Origin: JBBSUX01 sp038234045
GTDB taxonomy: Bacteria > Pseudomonadota > Gammaproteobacteria > Burkholderiales > Burkholderiaceae_C
NCBI GenBank assembly: GCA_038234045.1
Contig: JBBSUX010000169.1
Span: forward strand, 1 to 7,778
Reading direction: 5' to 3'
DNA length: 7,778 nt
The notes under the pieces are model-generated. The model worked only from the letters and a program-made list of their open reading frames with translations, did no database searches and was not told the origin of the DNA. Positions within the stretch are counted from its first letter, which is position 1. Each line of letters opens with the position of its first letter. Of the stretch, positions 1-6,037 are shown piece by piece. A program made the translations under genes and the position numbers.

Positions 1-258
1 AGGAAGTGCCGATGGCTTGCACTCGCAGCACTCCCACCGGATGCATCGGCGTTCCGCGCGTCACCGCGAATTACACGATGCACGCGAGCCTATGCGCTGC
101 GACAGTATTCGGACGCCCATGGCGATTGGAGGGCTGCGAAAGGCTGGGCGCCACCCGTGTCCACCTGGAAGCGGTGATGTCTGCGTGTCGTCACGTGGCC
201 GCGCTGCAGGTGTCCGGCGCTTCTGTTGCCGCCAATCTGTCTTGCGCAGGTTTCGGCA
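1..258. other. Left flank with no recognisable gene
   Basis: I translated the minus strand of this stretch in three frames and read the overlapping plus-strand open frames (6-362, 17-349). None gives a product that resembles a known family, and their composition (runs of Arg, Ser, Cys, Ala) looks like unselected GC-rich sequence. The stretch lies directly downstream of the phnD-like remnant. It could be decayed sequence from the same lost locus, such as a permease or ATPase partner, but I saw no transporter motif. It may also hold the far end of a feature outside the window. Confidence 0.4.
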
Positions 259-576
259 TCAGCATTTCAGCCAACTCAGGTTGTCTTGCTTGCAGGGCGC
301 GCCAGAGGTCTTCAGGGTGGCGCGGATGTCGACCCAGTCACGCGCATAGTCGATTGCAGTGAATCCTTCGTATTCTTGAATTTTCTTGGCCAACCTGGAG
401 CCTGCGAAGTCGCAGCTCGTGAAGGTCTCGCGGATCTTCGCGTGTAGCTCGGGTGCCAGGTCATGGGCGATGCCGAAAGCGGCGCGCGGGAAGGGCCGCA
501 ATTCGTAGACCAGCGTAGCGCAGATTGAAATGTTGAAAGGCCTGCCGATTAGATGCATGACCTGAGATCCAGTCAT
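259..576 (-). pseudogene. Truncated phosphonate/phosphite-type ABC substrate-binding protein (PhnD-like), C-terminal fragment
   Basis: The frame encodes about 105 residues. From roughly residue 24 they read like the C-terminal lobe of PhnD-family phosphate/phosphite/phosphonate-binding proteins: a segment like YELRPFPRAAFG, then HDLAPELHAKIRETF, then GFTAIDYARDWVDIRA. These correspond to the family pattern of a Pro-rich strand, a 'DL.p.l..kI..af' helix and a closing 'Y..DW..vR' helix. Full-length members have about 280-320 residues with a signal peptide, so about two thirds of the gene, including the signal sequence and most of the ligand site, is missing. The ATG at 576 has no family-like N-terminus behind it. 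The same frame is open upstream as far as the stop codon of the RpiR gene (655-657), without an obvious start. I infer a dead remnant left by deletion or rearrangement. A short expressed orphan protein is possible but less likely. Confidence 0.6.
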
Positions 577-654
577 GGGTTTGAAATGATCGGCTGCGAA
601 CCAGGGACGCTTTGGTGGTGGGTGCGTGCCAGTGGTCCCAGAAACGCGCGCTGG

Positions 655-1602
655 CTAACCCATTTCAATATCGAGCTTGTCGATGAACTGCTCGCGGCGT
701 TCAAGTGCCCGCAGAGCGTCCTTGCCCAGCGCAGTGGCTACCAGATTGAGCAGGCCTTCACAGAAGACGACGTACGCGCCCATGCTGTTGCTGAAGAAGC
801 TGCTCTTGTGGGGAATCAGGAACGAATGACTGGCAGGCGGTACCAGCGGGGAGGCGAGCGAGTCGGTGACGGCAATCACCGCCAACCCTGCATCGCGAGC
901 CGCTTTGGCAACCTGGGCGACGCTCCTGGTGTAGGGCGCGACGCTGGTGACCAGTAGCACGTCTCCCTGCTGTAGCTGCGCCAGACCTTCAGCTACGCCC
1001 AGCCCCGAGGCGTCGAGCAGGTCCACATCTGACCGGATCATTCCCAGCCCGTACGCGAGAAAGCTTGCAAGAGCGTGGAACTGGCGCAACCCATGTATCC
1101 GCACCCGCGGCGCCCGCGCCAGCAAGCGGGCAGCGCTGTGCAAATCGGCGCTTGATAGTTGGGCCAGTAACCCATCGATATTGGCTATCGACTGCTGCGC
1201 CAACTGGATCATGGTGTCCAGCTCAGGCCCGCGTTGCGCCAAGCTGCGTTGGCCGACCTTTCCAGACGAACCAGCGACAAGGCGCTCGGCTTGCTGGCTA
1301 TAGAAATGGCGGTGATTCTGCGCGAGGCTGTCGCGGAACACCGTCTGAAATTCGATGAATCCGCCGTACCCGAGCCGCTTCGCCAAGCGCGTCAAGGTAG
1401 ACGGGTTGACATGGAGCTCCGTGCCCAGTTCGGTGATGGTTCGAACGGCCACCTCTTCTGGCCGCTCGACCAGTTTGGCAAGGACGCCATGCGCCTTGCC
1501 ACCGAGCGCCAGAGCACCCTCGCCACGTCCGATGCGCACGACCAGCGCGCGCAATTGCTCGACGCTCTTTGGCGGCGTCTCGCTGATTGCTCCATCCACC
1601 AT
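655..1602 (-). CDS. MurR/RpiR-family transcriptional regulator (HTH plus SIS domain)
   Basis: This is a DNA-binding regulator of 315 residues, of the type that senses a metabolite through a SIS (sugar isomerase-like) domain. An RpiR-type helix-turn-helix lies at about residues 50-90, with the segment VRTITELGTELHVNPSTLTR and then LAKRLGYGGFIEFQ. The SIS fold spans about residues 155-290, with IHGLRQFHALASFL and then GDVLLVTSVAPYTRSV and AVIAVTDS. I chose the ATG at 1602 because AGGAAG (1612-1617) sits 9 bases upstream and the start lies 4 bases after the stop of the C45 gene. An ATG at 1647 would add 15 residues (Lys-rich) and overlap that gene by 41 bp with a weaker ribosome site. The position at the end of the glnHPQ-C45 operon suggests that it regulates that operon, probably through the palindromes before glnH. 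In the first SIS motif the usual Ser of G-x-R-x-S is Phe175, so the ligand may not be a sugar phosphate. Family assignment is firm; the ligand is unknown. Confidence 0.93.
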   Translation of the reverse strand: MVDGAISETPPKSVEQLRALVVRIGRGEGALALGGKAHGVLAKLVERPEEVAVRTITELGTELHVNPSTLTRLAKRLGYGGFIEFQTVFRDSLAQNHRHFYSQQAERLVAGSSGKVGQRSLAQRGPELDTMIQLAQQSIANIDGLLAQLSSADLHSAARLLARAPRVRIHGLRQFHALASFLAYGLGMIRSDVDLLDASGLGVAEGLAQLQQGDVLLVTSVAPYTRSVAQVAKAARDAGLAVIAVTDSLASPLVPPASHSFLIPHKSSFFSNSMGAYVVFCEGLLNLVATALGKDALRALERREQFIDKLDIEMG

Positions 1603-1606
1603 CTTC

Positions 1607-2662
1607 TTAGACTTCCTGCTTTGCTTCTTTTGGACTGCGGCGTCCATTCTTCATTATGAAGCGGGGGGCATGCCCTGGATGCTCGTGAATATGCCAGTTG
1701 ATTGCGTCGGCACAGACTGTGATGTCAGCAGTGGCCATGGTATTTTCATCGTCGCTGTCGGTGCTGGAGTCGCGATAGATCGGAAAAGTCGCATTTCCGC
1801 AGTCCGAAAGAATGGACAGCGGATCGATCGCAGCACCTTCGTCATGGCTGATCAATTTTTCTCCCCGCGTTTGCCGGTTTCCCGACGAGCCTGTGACGAT
1901 TTGCGGAACATCGCGCAGCTCCGCGTGGATTGCGTGATTCGCATGGACGGAGTTTGCGTCGACCACACGGGCTGAGCAAAATCCGCCTCCAAACTCAACG
2001 CTCAGCATGTCCTTGCGCCCTTGTTGGGCCAGAGTCAGATGATAGCCACCCGCGCGGATTGTCGTCCGTATCAGATCCAGCACATTCTCCACAGTGGATG
2101 CATCGAGAAGGGCCCGCGTCAGCACCATGCGCGGCACTCCGGCGTCGACCTGCAGCAGGCGCAGGTTGTTGACGGTGATCGCAATGCCGTTGTCGGTGAC
2201 CGCAAATGTATGGCCAGGCAAGGAGCCTGGATACACAAAGGAGGCGAAACGCGGGCTGCCTTCAATGGCGCACTCCGCGATCGCGCACTGACCACCAAAG
2301 CCTGGAAAACCGTCTTCGTTGTGCGCGAAACGTCGCGTCTGGGTTCCTGGCAGTTGCACGGTCGTACAACCGTCTGGCGCCATGGGCCAAACATCGCCTC
2401 TGGCGTTCCACAAGAACACGTCCTCGAACGGAAGCTTCAGCCCGGCAGCCAGCCCCTCAAGCTCAGCCCACACGCGCGGAAACGCGCCTCGCACGTGGCT
2501 GGCCATGGCTGCAGCTTGCCTGCTGCCACGCCACTGCATCACGTTTGCCCATGCAATCGAGCCCACGAGCGTCGTGCTGACAGCTTGCGCGCCGAATCGA
2601 CCCAGTGCTTCGCCAGCTTCGTGCGGTGACCCTGAAATTTCGATGTAGGTTAATGCGGGCAT
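1607..2662 (-). CDS. C45-family peptidase / acyltransferase (Ntn-hydrolase, penicillin acyltransferase-like)
   Basis: This 351-residue protein belongs to the family of acyl-CoA:6-aminopenicillanic acid acyltransferase. These N-terminal-nucleophile hydrolases cut themselves before a Cys, which then attacks amide bonds. The hallmark PDGCTTV places the predicted self-cleavage between Gly98 and Cys99. It is followed by HNEDG (about 114-118), the VTDNGIAITVNNL strand pair (about 155-167), a HANH segment (about 240-243) and SSGNRQTR (about 259-266), in the family order. No signal peptide is seen, so it should act in the cytoplasm. I start at the ATG at 2662, 16 bp after the glnQ stop; a TTG at 2668 is possible. 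No clear Shine-Dalgarno precedes it, so translation may depend on coupling to glnQ. Lying between the importer and the regulator, it probably hydrolyses or transfers an acyl group on an imported amide. Bacterial members mostly have unknown substrates, so penicillin chemistry should not be assumed. Confidence 0.88.
   Translation of the reverse strand: MPALTYIEISGSPHEAGEALGRFGAQAVSTTLVGSIAWANVMQWRGSRQAAAMASHVRGAFPRVWAELEGLAAGLKLPFEDVFLWNARGDVWPMAPDGCTTVQLPGTQTRRFAHNEDGFPGFGGQCAIAECAIEGSPRFASFVYPGSLPGHTFAVTDNGIAITVNNLRLLQVDAGVPRMVLTRALLDASTVENVLDLIRTTIRAGGYHLTLAQQGRKDMLSVEFGGGFCSARVVDANSVHANHAIHAELRDVPQIVTGSSGNRQTRGEKLISHDEGAAIDPLSILSDCGNATFPIYRDSSTDSDDENTMATADITVCADAINWHIHEHPGHAPRFIMKNGRRSPKEAKQEV
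1611..1617 (-). promoter_or_regulatory. Ribosome binding site of the RpiR-family regulator gene
   Basis: On the minus strand AGGAAGT occurs 9 bases before the ATG at 1602. It lies inside the last codons of the C45 hydrolase gene, whose TAA stop is at 1607-1609. It decides between the two possible starts of the regulator (1602 or 1647) in favour of 1602 and is consistent with translational coupling of the two genes. Confidence 0.6.
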
Positions 2663-2678
2663 TTTCAAACAACTATGC

Positions 2679-3503
2679 TCATTCGACGTGCTGCAAAAAG
2701 TCTCTCAATCTGTCGTTTGGCGGATGGTCGATCATTTCAACGGGAGAGCCGTCGACCGTGATGTGGCCGTGCTCCATGAAGATCAGGCGCGTGCCCACCT
2801 TCCTTGCAAAGGACATCTCATGCGTCACGACGACCATCGTCATGCCTTCTTCGGCCAGCGACTGCATCACCAAAAGCACCTCCTGGCGCAATTCCGGATC
2901 GAGTGCGGATGTGGGTTCGTCGAAGAGCATCAGCTTGGGCTTCACAGCCAGGGCACGCGCGATGGCCACGCGCTGTTGCTGACCGCCCGACAACTCGCCT
3001 GGATAGTGTCCGCCGCGTTCGGCCAGGCCGACTTTGGCAAGCAACGCTGCGGCTTCCTGCAGCGCGAGTTTTTTGGGCGTGCCCCGGACCTGCCGTGGTC
3101 CGAACGCCACGTTTTCCAACGCGGTCAGTTGGGGAAAGAGATTGAACTGCTGAAACACCATGCCGGCTTCGCGGCGGATGGCGCGAATGTTGGCGCTACC
3201 GCCCAGAACACTGATGCCGTCGACAACCAGATCGCCGCCATTGATCTGCTCCAGCGCATTGATGCAACGAAGCAGGGTGGATTTGCCTGATCCGGAAGGC
3301 CCGATCAAGACCACCACCTCGCCCGCGCGTATGGTGAGATCGACCTTTTCGAGCACCATGGTCGCACCGAAGTGTTTGGTGACGCTCTTGAACTCGACCA
3401 TATTGGGCGCCTCAGCCACTACGGCACGCTCGCTGGCAACCGCGCGAGTCACTGGCTGCGAGGGCAGTTCCGCCGATTCTGATGCGTGCTTGGACATGCT
3501 CAT
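2679..3503 (-). CDS. glnQ: Glutamine ABC transporter ATP-binding protein
   Basis: This is the ATPase subunit that powers import by GlnHP, at the inner face of the membrane. All nucleotide-binding motifs are present in the 274-residue reading: Walker A GPSGSGKST (68-76), Q-loop VFQQFNLFP (117-124), signature LSGGQQQR (171-178), Walker B LMLFDEP (191-197), D-loop SALDP and switch His228 (VVTHE). From MVEFKSVTKHFG to the closing FLQHVE it follows E. coli GlnQ closely as I remember that sequence. The start at 3503 overlaps the glnP stop as ATGA, which implies translational coupling, and gives a 34-residue Ser/Ala/Glu-rich N-terminal extension that GlnQ lacks. An internal ATG at 3401, preceded by GAGG 8 bases upstream, would give exactly the usual 240 residues, so both starts are plausible. 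A longer in-frame reading from 3767 overlaps glnP and is not credible. Confidence 0.95.
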   Translation of the reverse strand: MSMSKHASESAELPSQPVTRAVASERAVVAEAPNMVEFKSVTKHFGATMVLEKVDLTIRAGEVVVLIGPSGSGKSTLLRCINALEQINGGDLVVDGISVLGGSANIRAIRREAGMVFQQFNLFPQLTALENVAFGPRQVRGTPKKLALQEAAALLAKVGLAERGGHYPGELSGGQQQRVAIARALAVKPKLMLFDEPTSALDPELRQEVLLVMQSLAEEGMTMVVVTHEMSFARKVGTRLIFMEHGHITVDGSPVEMIDHPPNDRLRDFLQHVE

Positions 3504-4156
3504 AGGACACGCATCTTTTTCTCGACAAGCCGCAGGCAGAAGGTGAGCAGGCTGATCATGGCAAGATAAATGATGGCGACGGCGGACCAGACCTCGACCG
3601 CCCTGAAATTTGCGGCCATGATCTCCTGCCCCTGTCGTGTGAGTTCGCCGACACCAATGACGATGAAGAGTGAGGTGTCTTTCAGGCTGATGATGAATTG
3701 ATTGCCCATCGGAGGCGTCATCCGCCTGATGGCTATCGGGCCAACCACAAAAAGCAACACCCGCCACACGGGCATCCCCAGTGCAAGACCTGCTTCCCGC
3801 AGCCCACGTGGCACCGACAAAAATGCCCCGCGCACAATTTCAGCGATGTAGGCGCCGGAGTTGACCGTGATCGTCACCACAGCAGCGGTCAGCGCGTCCA
3901 CCCGGATGCCCAGCAGTACCGGCAATGCAAAGTAGATGAACATCACCTGCACCACAATCGGTGTGCCGCGGACCAGTTCGATGAAGCCGAAAGCGACCGT
4001 GGCCAGAAATTTGTTGCCGTATGCTCTCAGCAGGCCGAACAGAAAACCGACGGCGATGCCTCCGGTGAGGCCCAGCACGGTGATGAAGATGGTGAGCTGG
4101 GCACCCTTTGCCAAAGCGGGCAGGGCGTCAACAATGACTGACCAGTCGAAGTCCAT
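3500..4156 (-). CDS. glnP: Glutamine ABC transporter permease
   Basis: This is the membrane subunit of the glutamine importer, in the His/Glu/Gln/Arg/opine permease family, with 218 residues (E. coli GlnP has about 219). Hydrophobic spans lie at about residues 20-43, 52-82, 88-106, 130-145 and 188-210. The conserved ELVRGTPIVVQVMFIYFALP stretch (60-79) and the cytoplasmic EAA loop EAGLALGMPVWRVL (121-134) are followed by NQFIISLKDTSLFIVIGVGELTRQGQEI, which nearly matches the GlnP signature. The ATG at 4156 gives the GlnP-like N-terminus MDFDWS. It lies 30 bp after the glnH stop and has only a poor Shine-Dalgarno. The last codons overlap the glnQ start. One permease gene implies a homodimeric channel, as in the E. 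coli system. Confidence 0.95.
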   Translation of the reverse strand: MDFDWSVIVDALPALAKGAQLTIFITVLGLTGGIAVGFLFGLLRAYGNKFLATVAFGFIELVRGTPIVVQVMFIYFALPVLLGIRVDALTAAVVTITVNSGAYIAEIVRGAFLSVPRGLREAGLALGMPVWRVLLFVVGPIAIRRMTPPMGNQFIISLKDTSLFIVIGVGELTRQGQEIMAANFRAVEVWSAVAIIYLAMISLLTFCLRLVEKKMRVL

Positions 4157-4186
4157 GCTGCGGCTGGGCTTAGTGGGTTTTCAGGA

Positions 4187-4939
4187 TCATTTCTTGGGCG
4201 GCTCTGCGTCGAACCACTTCTTGTAGATGGCAGCGTAGCGTCCGTCCGCCTTGATCTTTGCGAGTGCAGCATTGACCTTGGGAACCAGTTCGCTGCCCTT
4301 GGGAAAGGCAATTCCGTACTCCTGTGCCAGCATCTGCTTGCCGACTGTCTTGACCTTGCCTTTGCCGGCAGTGGCGATGTAGTACAGCACATTGGGCGTG
4401 TCATGCATGGCTGCGTCGACGCGGCCGGTCTGCAGCTCAAGGTACGCACTGTCGATGTTGGGAAAGAGACGCAGGTCGGTGCCGGCGAAGTTCTCTTTTG
4501 CGTATGTGGCAGCAGACGTACCCGTCTTCAGGGAGAGGCTTTTGCCCTTCAAATCCTCCACGCCTTTGATGGCACTGTCTTTCGGCACCATGAGCATGAA
4601 ACCGCTGTCGTAATAGCCGTCAGAAAAGTCGATTGCCTGACGACGCTTCTCCGTGATCGTGATGCCGGCGAGAGCGACGTCGACGTTCTTGGTCTGCAGC
4701 GCGGGCAAGATGCCGCTGAAGTCCATTGGTTGCAGCTTGTATTGCAGCTTCAGGTCTTTGGCGACGGCATCCCACAGATCGATATCGAACCCGACGTACT
4801 TGTCGTCCTTCTTGAACTCGAATGGCACGAACGCGGTATCCACAGCGACCAACAAGGTCTCGGCGGCATGCGCGGGTTGCGCGAGCAGGACCGTTGCTGT
4901 CAGGGCAGCGGTGGCAAGACTGGCGAGAAGTTTCTTCAT
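4187..4939 (-). CDS. glnH: Periplasmic glutamine-binding protein of an ABC transporter
   Basis: This 250-residue protein captures the substrate in the periplasm for GlnPQ. A signal peptide (Lys-Lys, then a hydrophobic core, cleavage after AHA near residue 25) precedes a type-II binding fold. The pocket residues known from E. coli GlnH appear at matching places: Asp34 and Phe37 in DTAFVPFEF, Phe74 in MDFSG, Ala91-Gly92 and Thr94 in AGITIT, Arg99, Lys138, and His179-Asp180 in HDTPN. The loop KSGTG of E. coli is KTGTS here, a backbone-contact position. This points to glutamine or a close analogue as ligand. The ATG at 4939 fits the signal peptide; the longer open frame to 5068 runs through the promoter region. 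It is the first gene of the operon, with palindromic sites 40-85 bp upstream. Confidence 0.95.
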   Translation of the reverse strand: MKKLLASLATAALTATVLLAQPAHAAETLLVAVDTAFVPFEFKKDDKYVGFDIDLWDAVAKDLKLQYKLQPMDFSGILPALQTKNVDVALAGITITEKRRQAIDFSDGYYDSGFMLMVPKDSAIKGVEDLKGKSLSLKTGTSAATYAKENFAGTDLRLFPNIDSAYLELQTGRVDAAMHDTPNVLYYIATAGKGKVKTVGKQMLAQEYGIAFPKGSELVPKVNAALAKIKADGRYAAIYKKWFDAEPPKK

Positions 4940-4978
4940 ATCGGACCCATCAAACGTTGGCGCGCGCCGCCGCGATAT

Positions 4979-4999
4979 TGCAACGCAATTTGCGTTGCA
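4979..4999. promoter_or_regulatory. Perfect palindrome, candidate operator of the glnHPQ operon
   Basis: The arms TGCAACGCAA (4979-4988) and TTGCGTTGCA (4990-4999) are exact inverted copies around one base. The element lies 40 bp before the glnH start, just downstream of the predicted transcription start, where a bound repressor would block transcription. Its near-zero spacer suits a dimeric regulator better than a terminator hairpin. The obvious candidate binder is the RpiR-family protein encoded at the end of the same operon; this is inference. Confidence 0.55.
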
Positions 5000-5007
5000 G
5001 TCAGCAG

Positions 5008-5023
5008 TGCAATTGTATTTGCA
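5008..5023. promoter_or_regulatory. Second TGCAA/TTGCA inverted repeat over the predicted -10 box
   Basis: TGCAA (5008-5012) and TTGCA (5019-5023) form an inverted repeat with a 6-base spacer. The same half-sites form the outer ends of the perfect palindrome 8 bp away, so the pair may be a double operator. It overlaps the predicted -10 hexamer of the glnH promoter, which fits repression. Confidence 0.4.
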
Positions 5024-5041
5024 TACGCTCGTTGATGGGAA
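5012..5041 (-). promoter_or_regulatory. Predicted sigma-70 promoter of the glnHPQ operon
   Basis: On the minus strand TTCCCA (5036-5041, 4 of 6 to the -35 consensus) and TACAAT (5012-5017, 5 of 6 to the -10 consensus) are 18 bases apart. Transcription would begin near 5005, giving a leader of about 66 bases. The weak -35 box suggests an activator or a modest promoter. The call rests on consensus matching by eye. Confidence 0.4.
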
Positions 5042-5139
5042 GGCTCTCAACTCAGGGTTTGCCCTCAATCTGACCGCGCACGTCAGCTGATCAACAGCGC
5101 GATCGCCGGTTCACGTGTTGAACGCTCCCTGAAATGAGA

Positions 5140-5171
5140 ATAGGGGCTTGCACTGGCGTGCAAGCCCCTAT
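5140..5171 (-). terminator. Strong hairpin, probable terminator of aphA
   Basis: A perfect 14-bp stem (outer arm ATAGGGGCTTGCAC at 5140-5153, partner at 5158-5171) closes a 4-base loop. Read on the minus strand it is followed by TTCTCATTTC, a T-rich but broken tract, so it looks like a somewhat imperfect intrinsic terminator. It begins about 80 bp after the aphA stop and lies before the glnHPQ promoter, separating the two transcription units. Confidence 0.65.
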
Positions 5172-5252
5172 CAAATTTGCCTGATGGCAGCGATCTAATC
5201 CGCGACCAACGTTTTCGGCGCCGCCCTATGCGACTTGAATGGCAGCAATCGA

Positions 5253-5939
5253 TCAGTTCGTCGAATTGATGATGACTTCTTCCCCAAACTTGCCGTTCTT
5301 CGGTTCAGGCTTGTAGGTGGAGTTTTGCGCGCGCATGACCCGAATCGGGCGGATGCCGGCCTCGATGGCCGCGCGCATGTCGCTGTCGGCATCGCCGTAA
5401 TAGATCTTCAACTTGTGGTCTTTCAAAAACTCCAGCTTGTTTTCAGAGGACGCGGTAAACACGACGTCGTTCATCTTCTCGATGCCGAAATCTGCCTTGA
5501 TGATGGCTGTCAACGATTCCGTGTCACCGCCTTTGGTGCGGCCGGTGATGAAGTAGATCGTGTCGCCGCGCGCGGTGTGCAACTTGATCAACTGCCGAGC
5601 GACTTCTTTCGGGATTGAGTATTTGTCGCAACCGTTGTTGATGTCATTCCAGAACGCATTCATCCCCAGATAGTTATCGGATCCGGGTGAATATTTCATC
5701 TGTCCGTAGTAGAAGCAGGGGCTGGAAAACAGCACGGTGTCGTCGATGTCGAATCCGACAGCCATCGGTGGCTTGCCTTCCAACGAGGCGGCGATGATGG
5801 GCACCGAAACCCAGCGGATCGGCGCTGTCGCCAGGATCTCGGACGTGGTGACGCCGGGGTCGAGATTTGCAGGTTCGGCCGCAAAGGCGTGGGCTGCCAG
5901 CAGGGCAGAGAAAGCGAGAGCAGATAGTCGGCGCAGCAT
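5253..5939 (-). CDS. aphA: Class B acid phosphatase (periplasmic, HAD superfamily)
   Basis: This non-specific phosphomonoesterase of 228 residues probably releases phosphate from nucleotides and other organic phosphates in the periplasm; E. coli AphA has about 237 residues. A signal peptide (MLRRLSALAFSALLAAHAFA, cleavage near residue 20) is followed by HAD motif I FDIDDT with nucleophile Asp64 and Asp66, and by the class B stretch VLFSSPCFYYGQ. Then come motif II ITGRT (131-135) and motif III YGDADSD (181-187). The ATG at 5939 has AAAGG (5948-5952) 8 bases upstream and gives a proper signal peptide. The in-frame extension to 6020 adds residues before the signal and is rejected. The enzyme class is a Mg-dependent homotetramer in characterised members. 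The gene has 98 bp before it and a hairpin after it, so it seems to be its own unit. Confidence 0.93.
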   Translation of the reverse strand: MLRRLSALAFSALLAAHAFAAEPANLDPGVTTSEILATAPIRWVSVPIIAASLEGKPPMAVGFDIDDTVLFSSPCFYYGQMKYSPGSDNYLGMNAFWNDINNGCDKYSIPKEVARQLIKLHTARGDTIYFITGRTKGGDTESLTAIIKADFGIEKMNDVVFTASSENKLEFLKDHKLKIYYGDADSDMRAAIEAGIRPIRVMRAQNSTYKPEPKNGKFGEEVIINSTN

Positions 5940-6037
5940 ACTTTCAACCTTTCTGATTGGGGGAATGCAGTTTAGTGTGTGCGCGATGAAGTCACTGCTT
6001 TTTCTAACAGAATGGAACACTGCACCAGCATCATGTC

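Noticed and set aside
6..362. Plus-strand open frames at the left edge
   Set aside because: No family resemblance, arginine/serine-rich composition typical of a GC-rich shadow frame, and overlap with the recognisable minus-strand phnD-like remnant.
628..655. Imperfect GCCAG/CTGGC hairpin after the regulator gene
   Set aside because: Only five to seven pairs with a mismatch and a long loop, overlapping the stop codon and without a T-tract, so it is not supported as a terminator.
1234..2648. Plus-strand open frames opposite the regulator and the C45 hydrolase
   Set aside because: They are antisense shadows of well-supported genes on the minus strand, with no motif of their own.
3504..3767. 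Long N-terminal extension of the glnQ reading frame (start at 3767)
   Set aside because: It overlaps glnP in another frame, and its His/Arg-rich residues resemble nothing in ABC ATPases. The ATGA overlap at 3500-3503 gives a natural start.
4940..5068. Extended glnH start at 5068
   Set aside because: The added 43 residues are Cys-rich and cover the palindromes and predicted promoter. The ATG at 4939 gives a standard signal peptide.
5940..6037. Possible promoter of aphA (TAAACT as -10)
   Set aside because: No -35 box resembling the consensus at 16-18 bases, so I could not support a specific promoter, although one probably lies in this gap.
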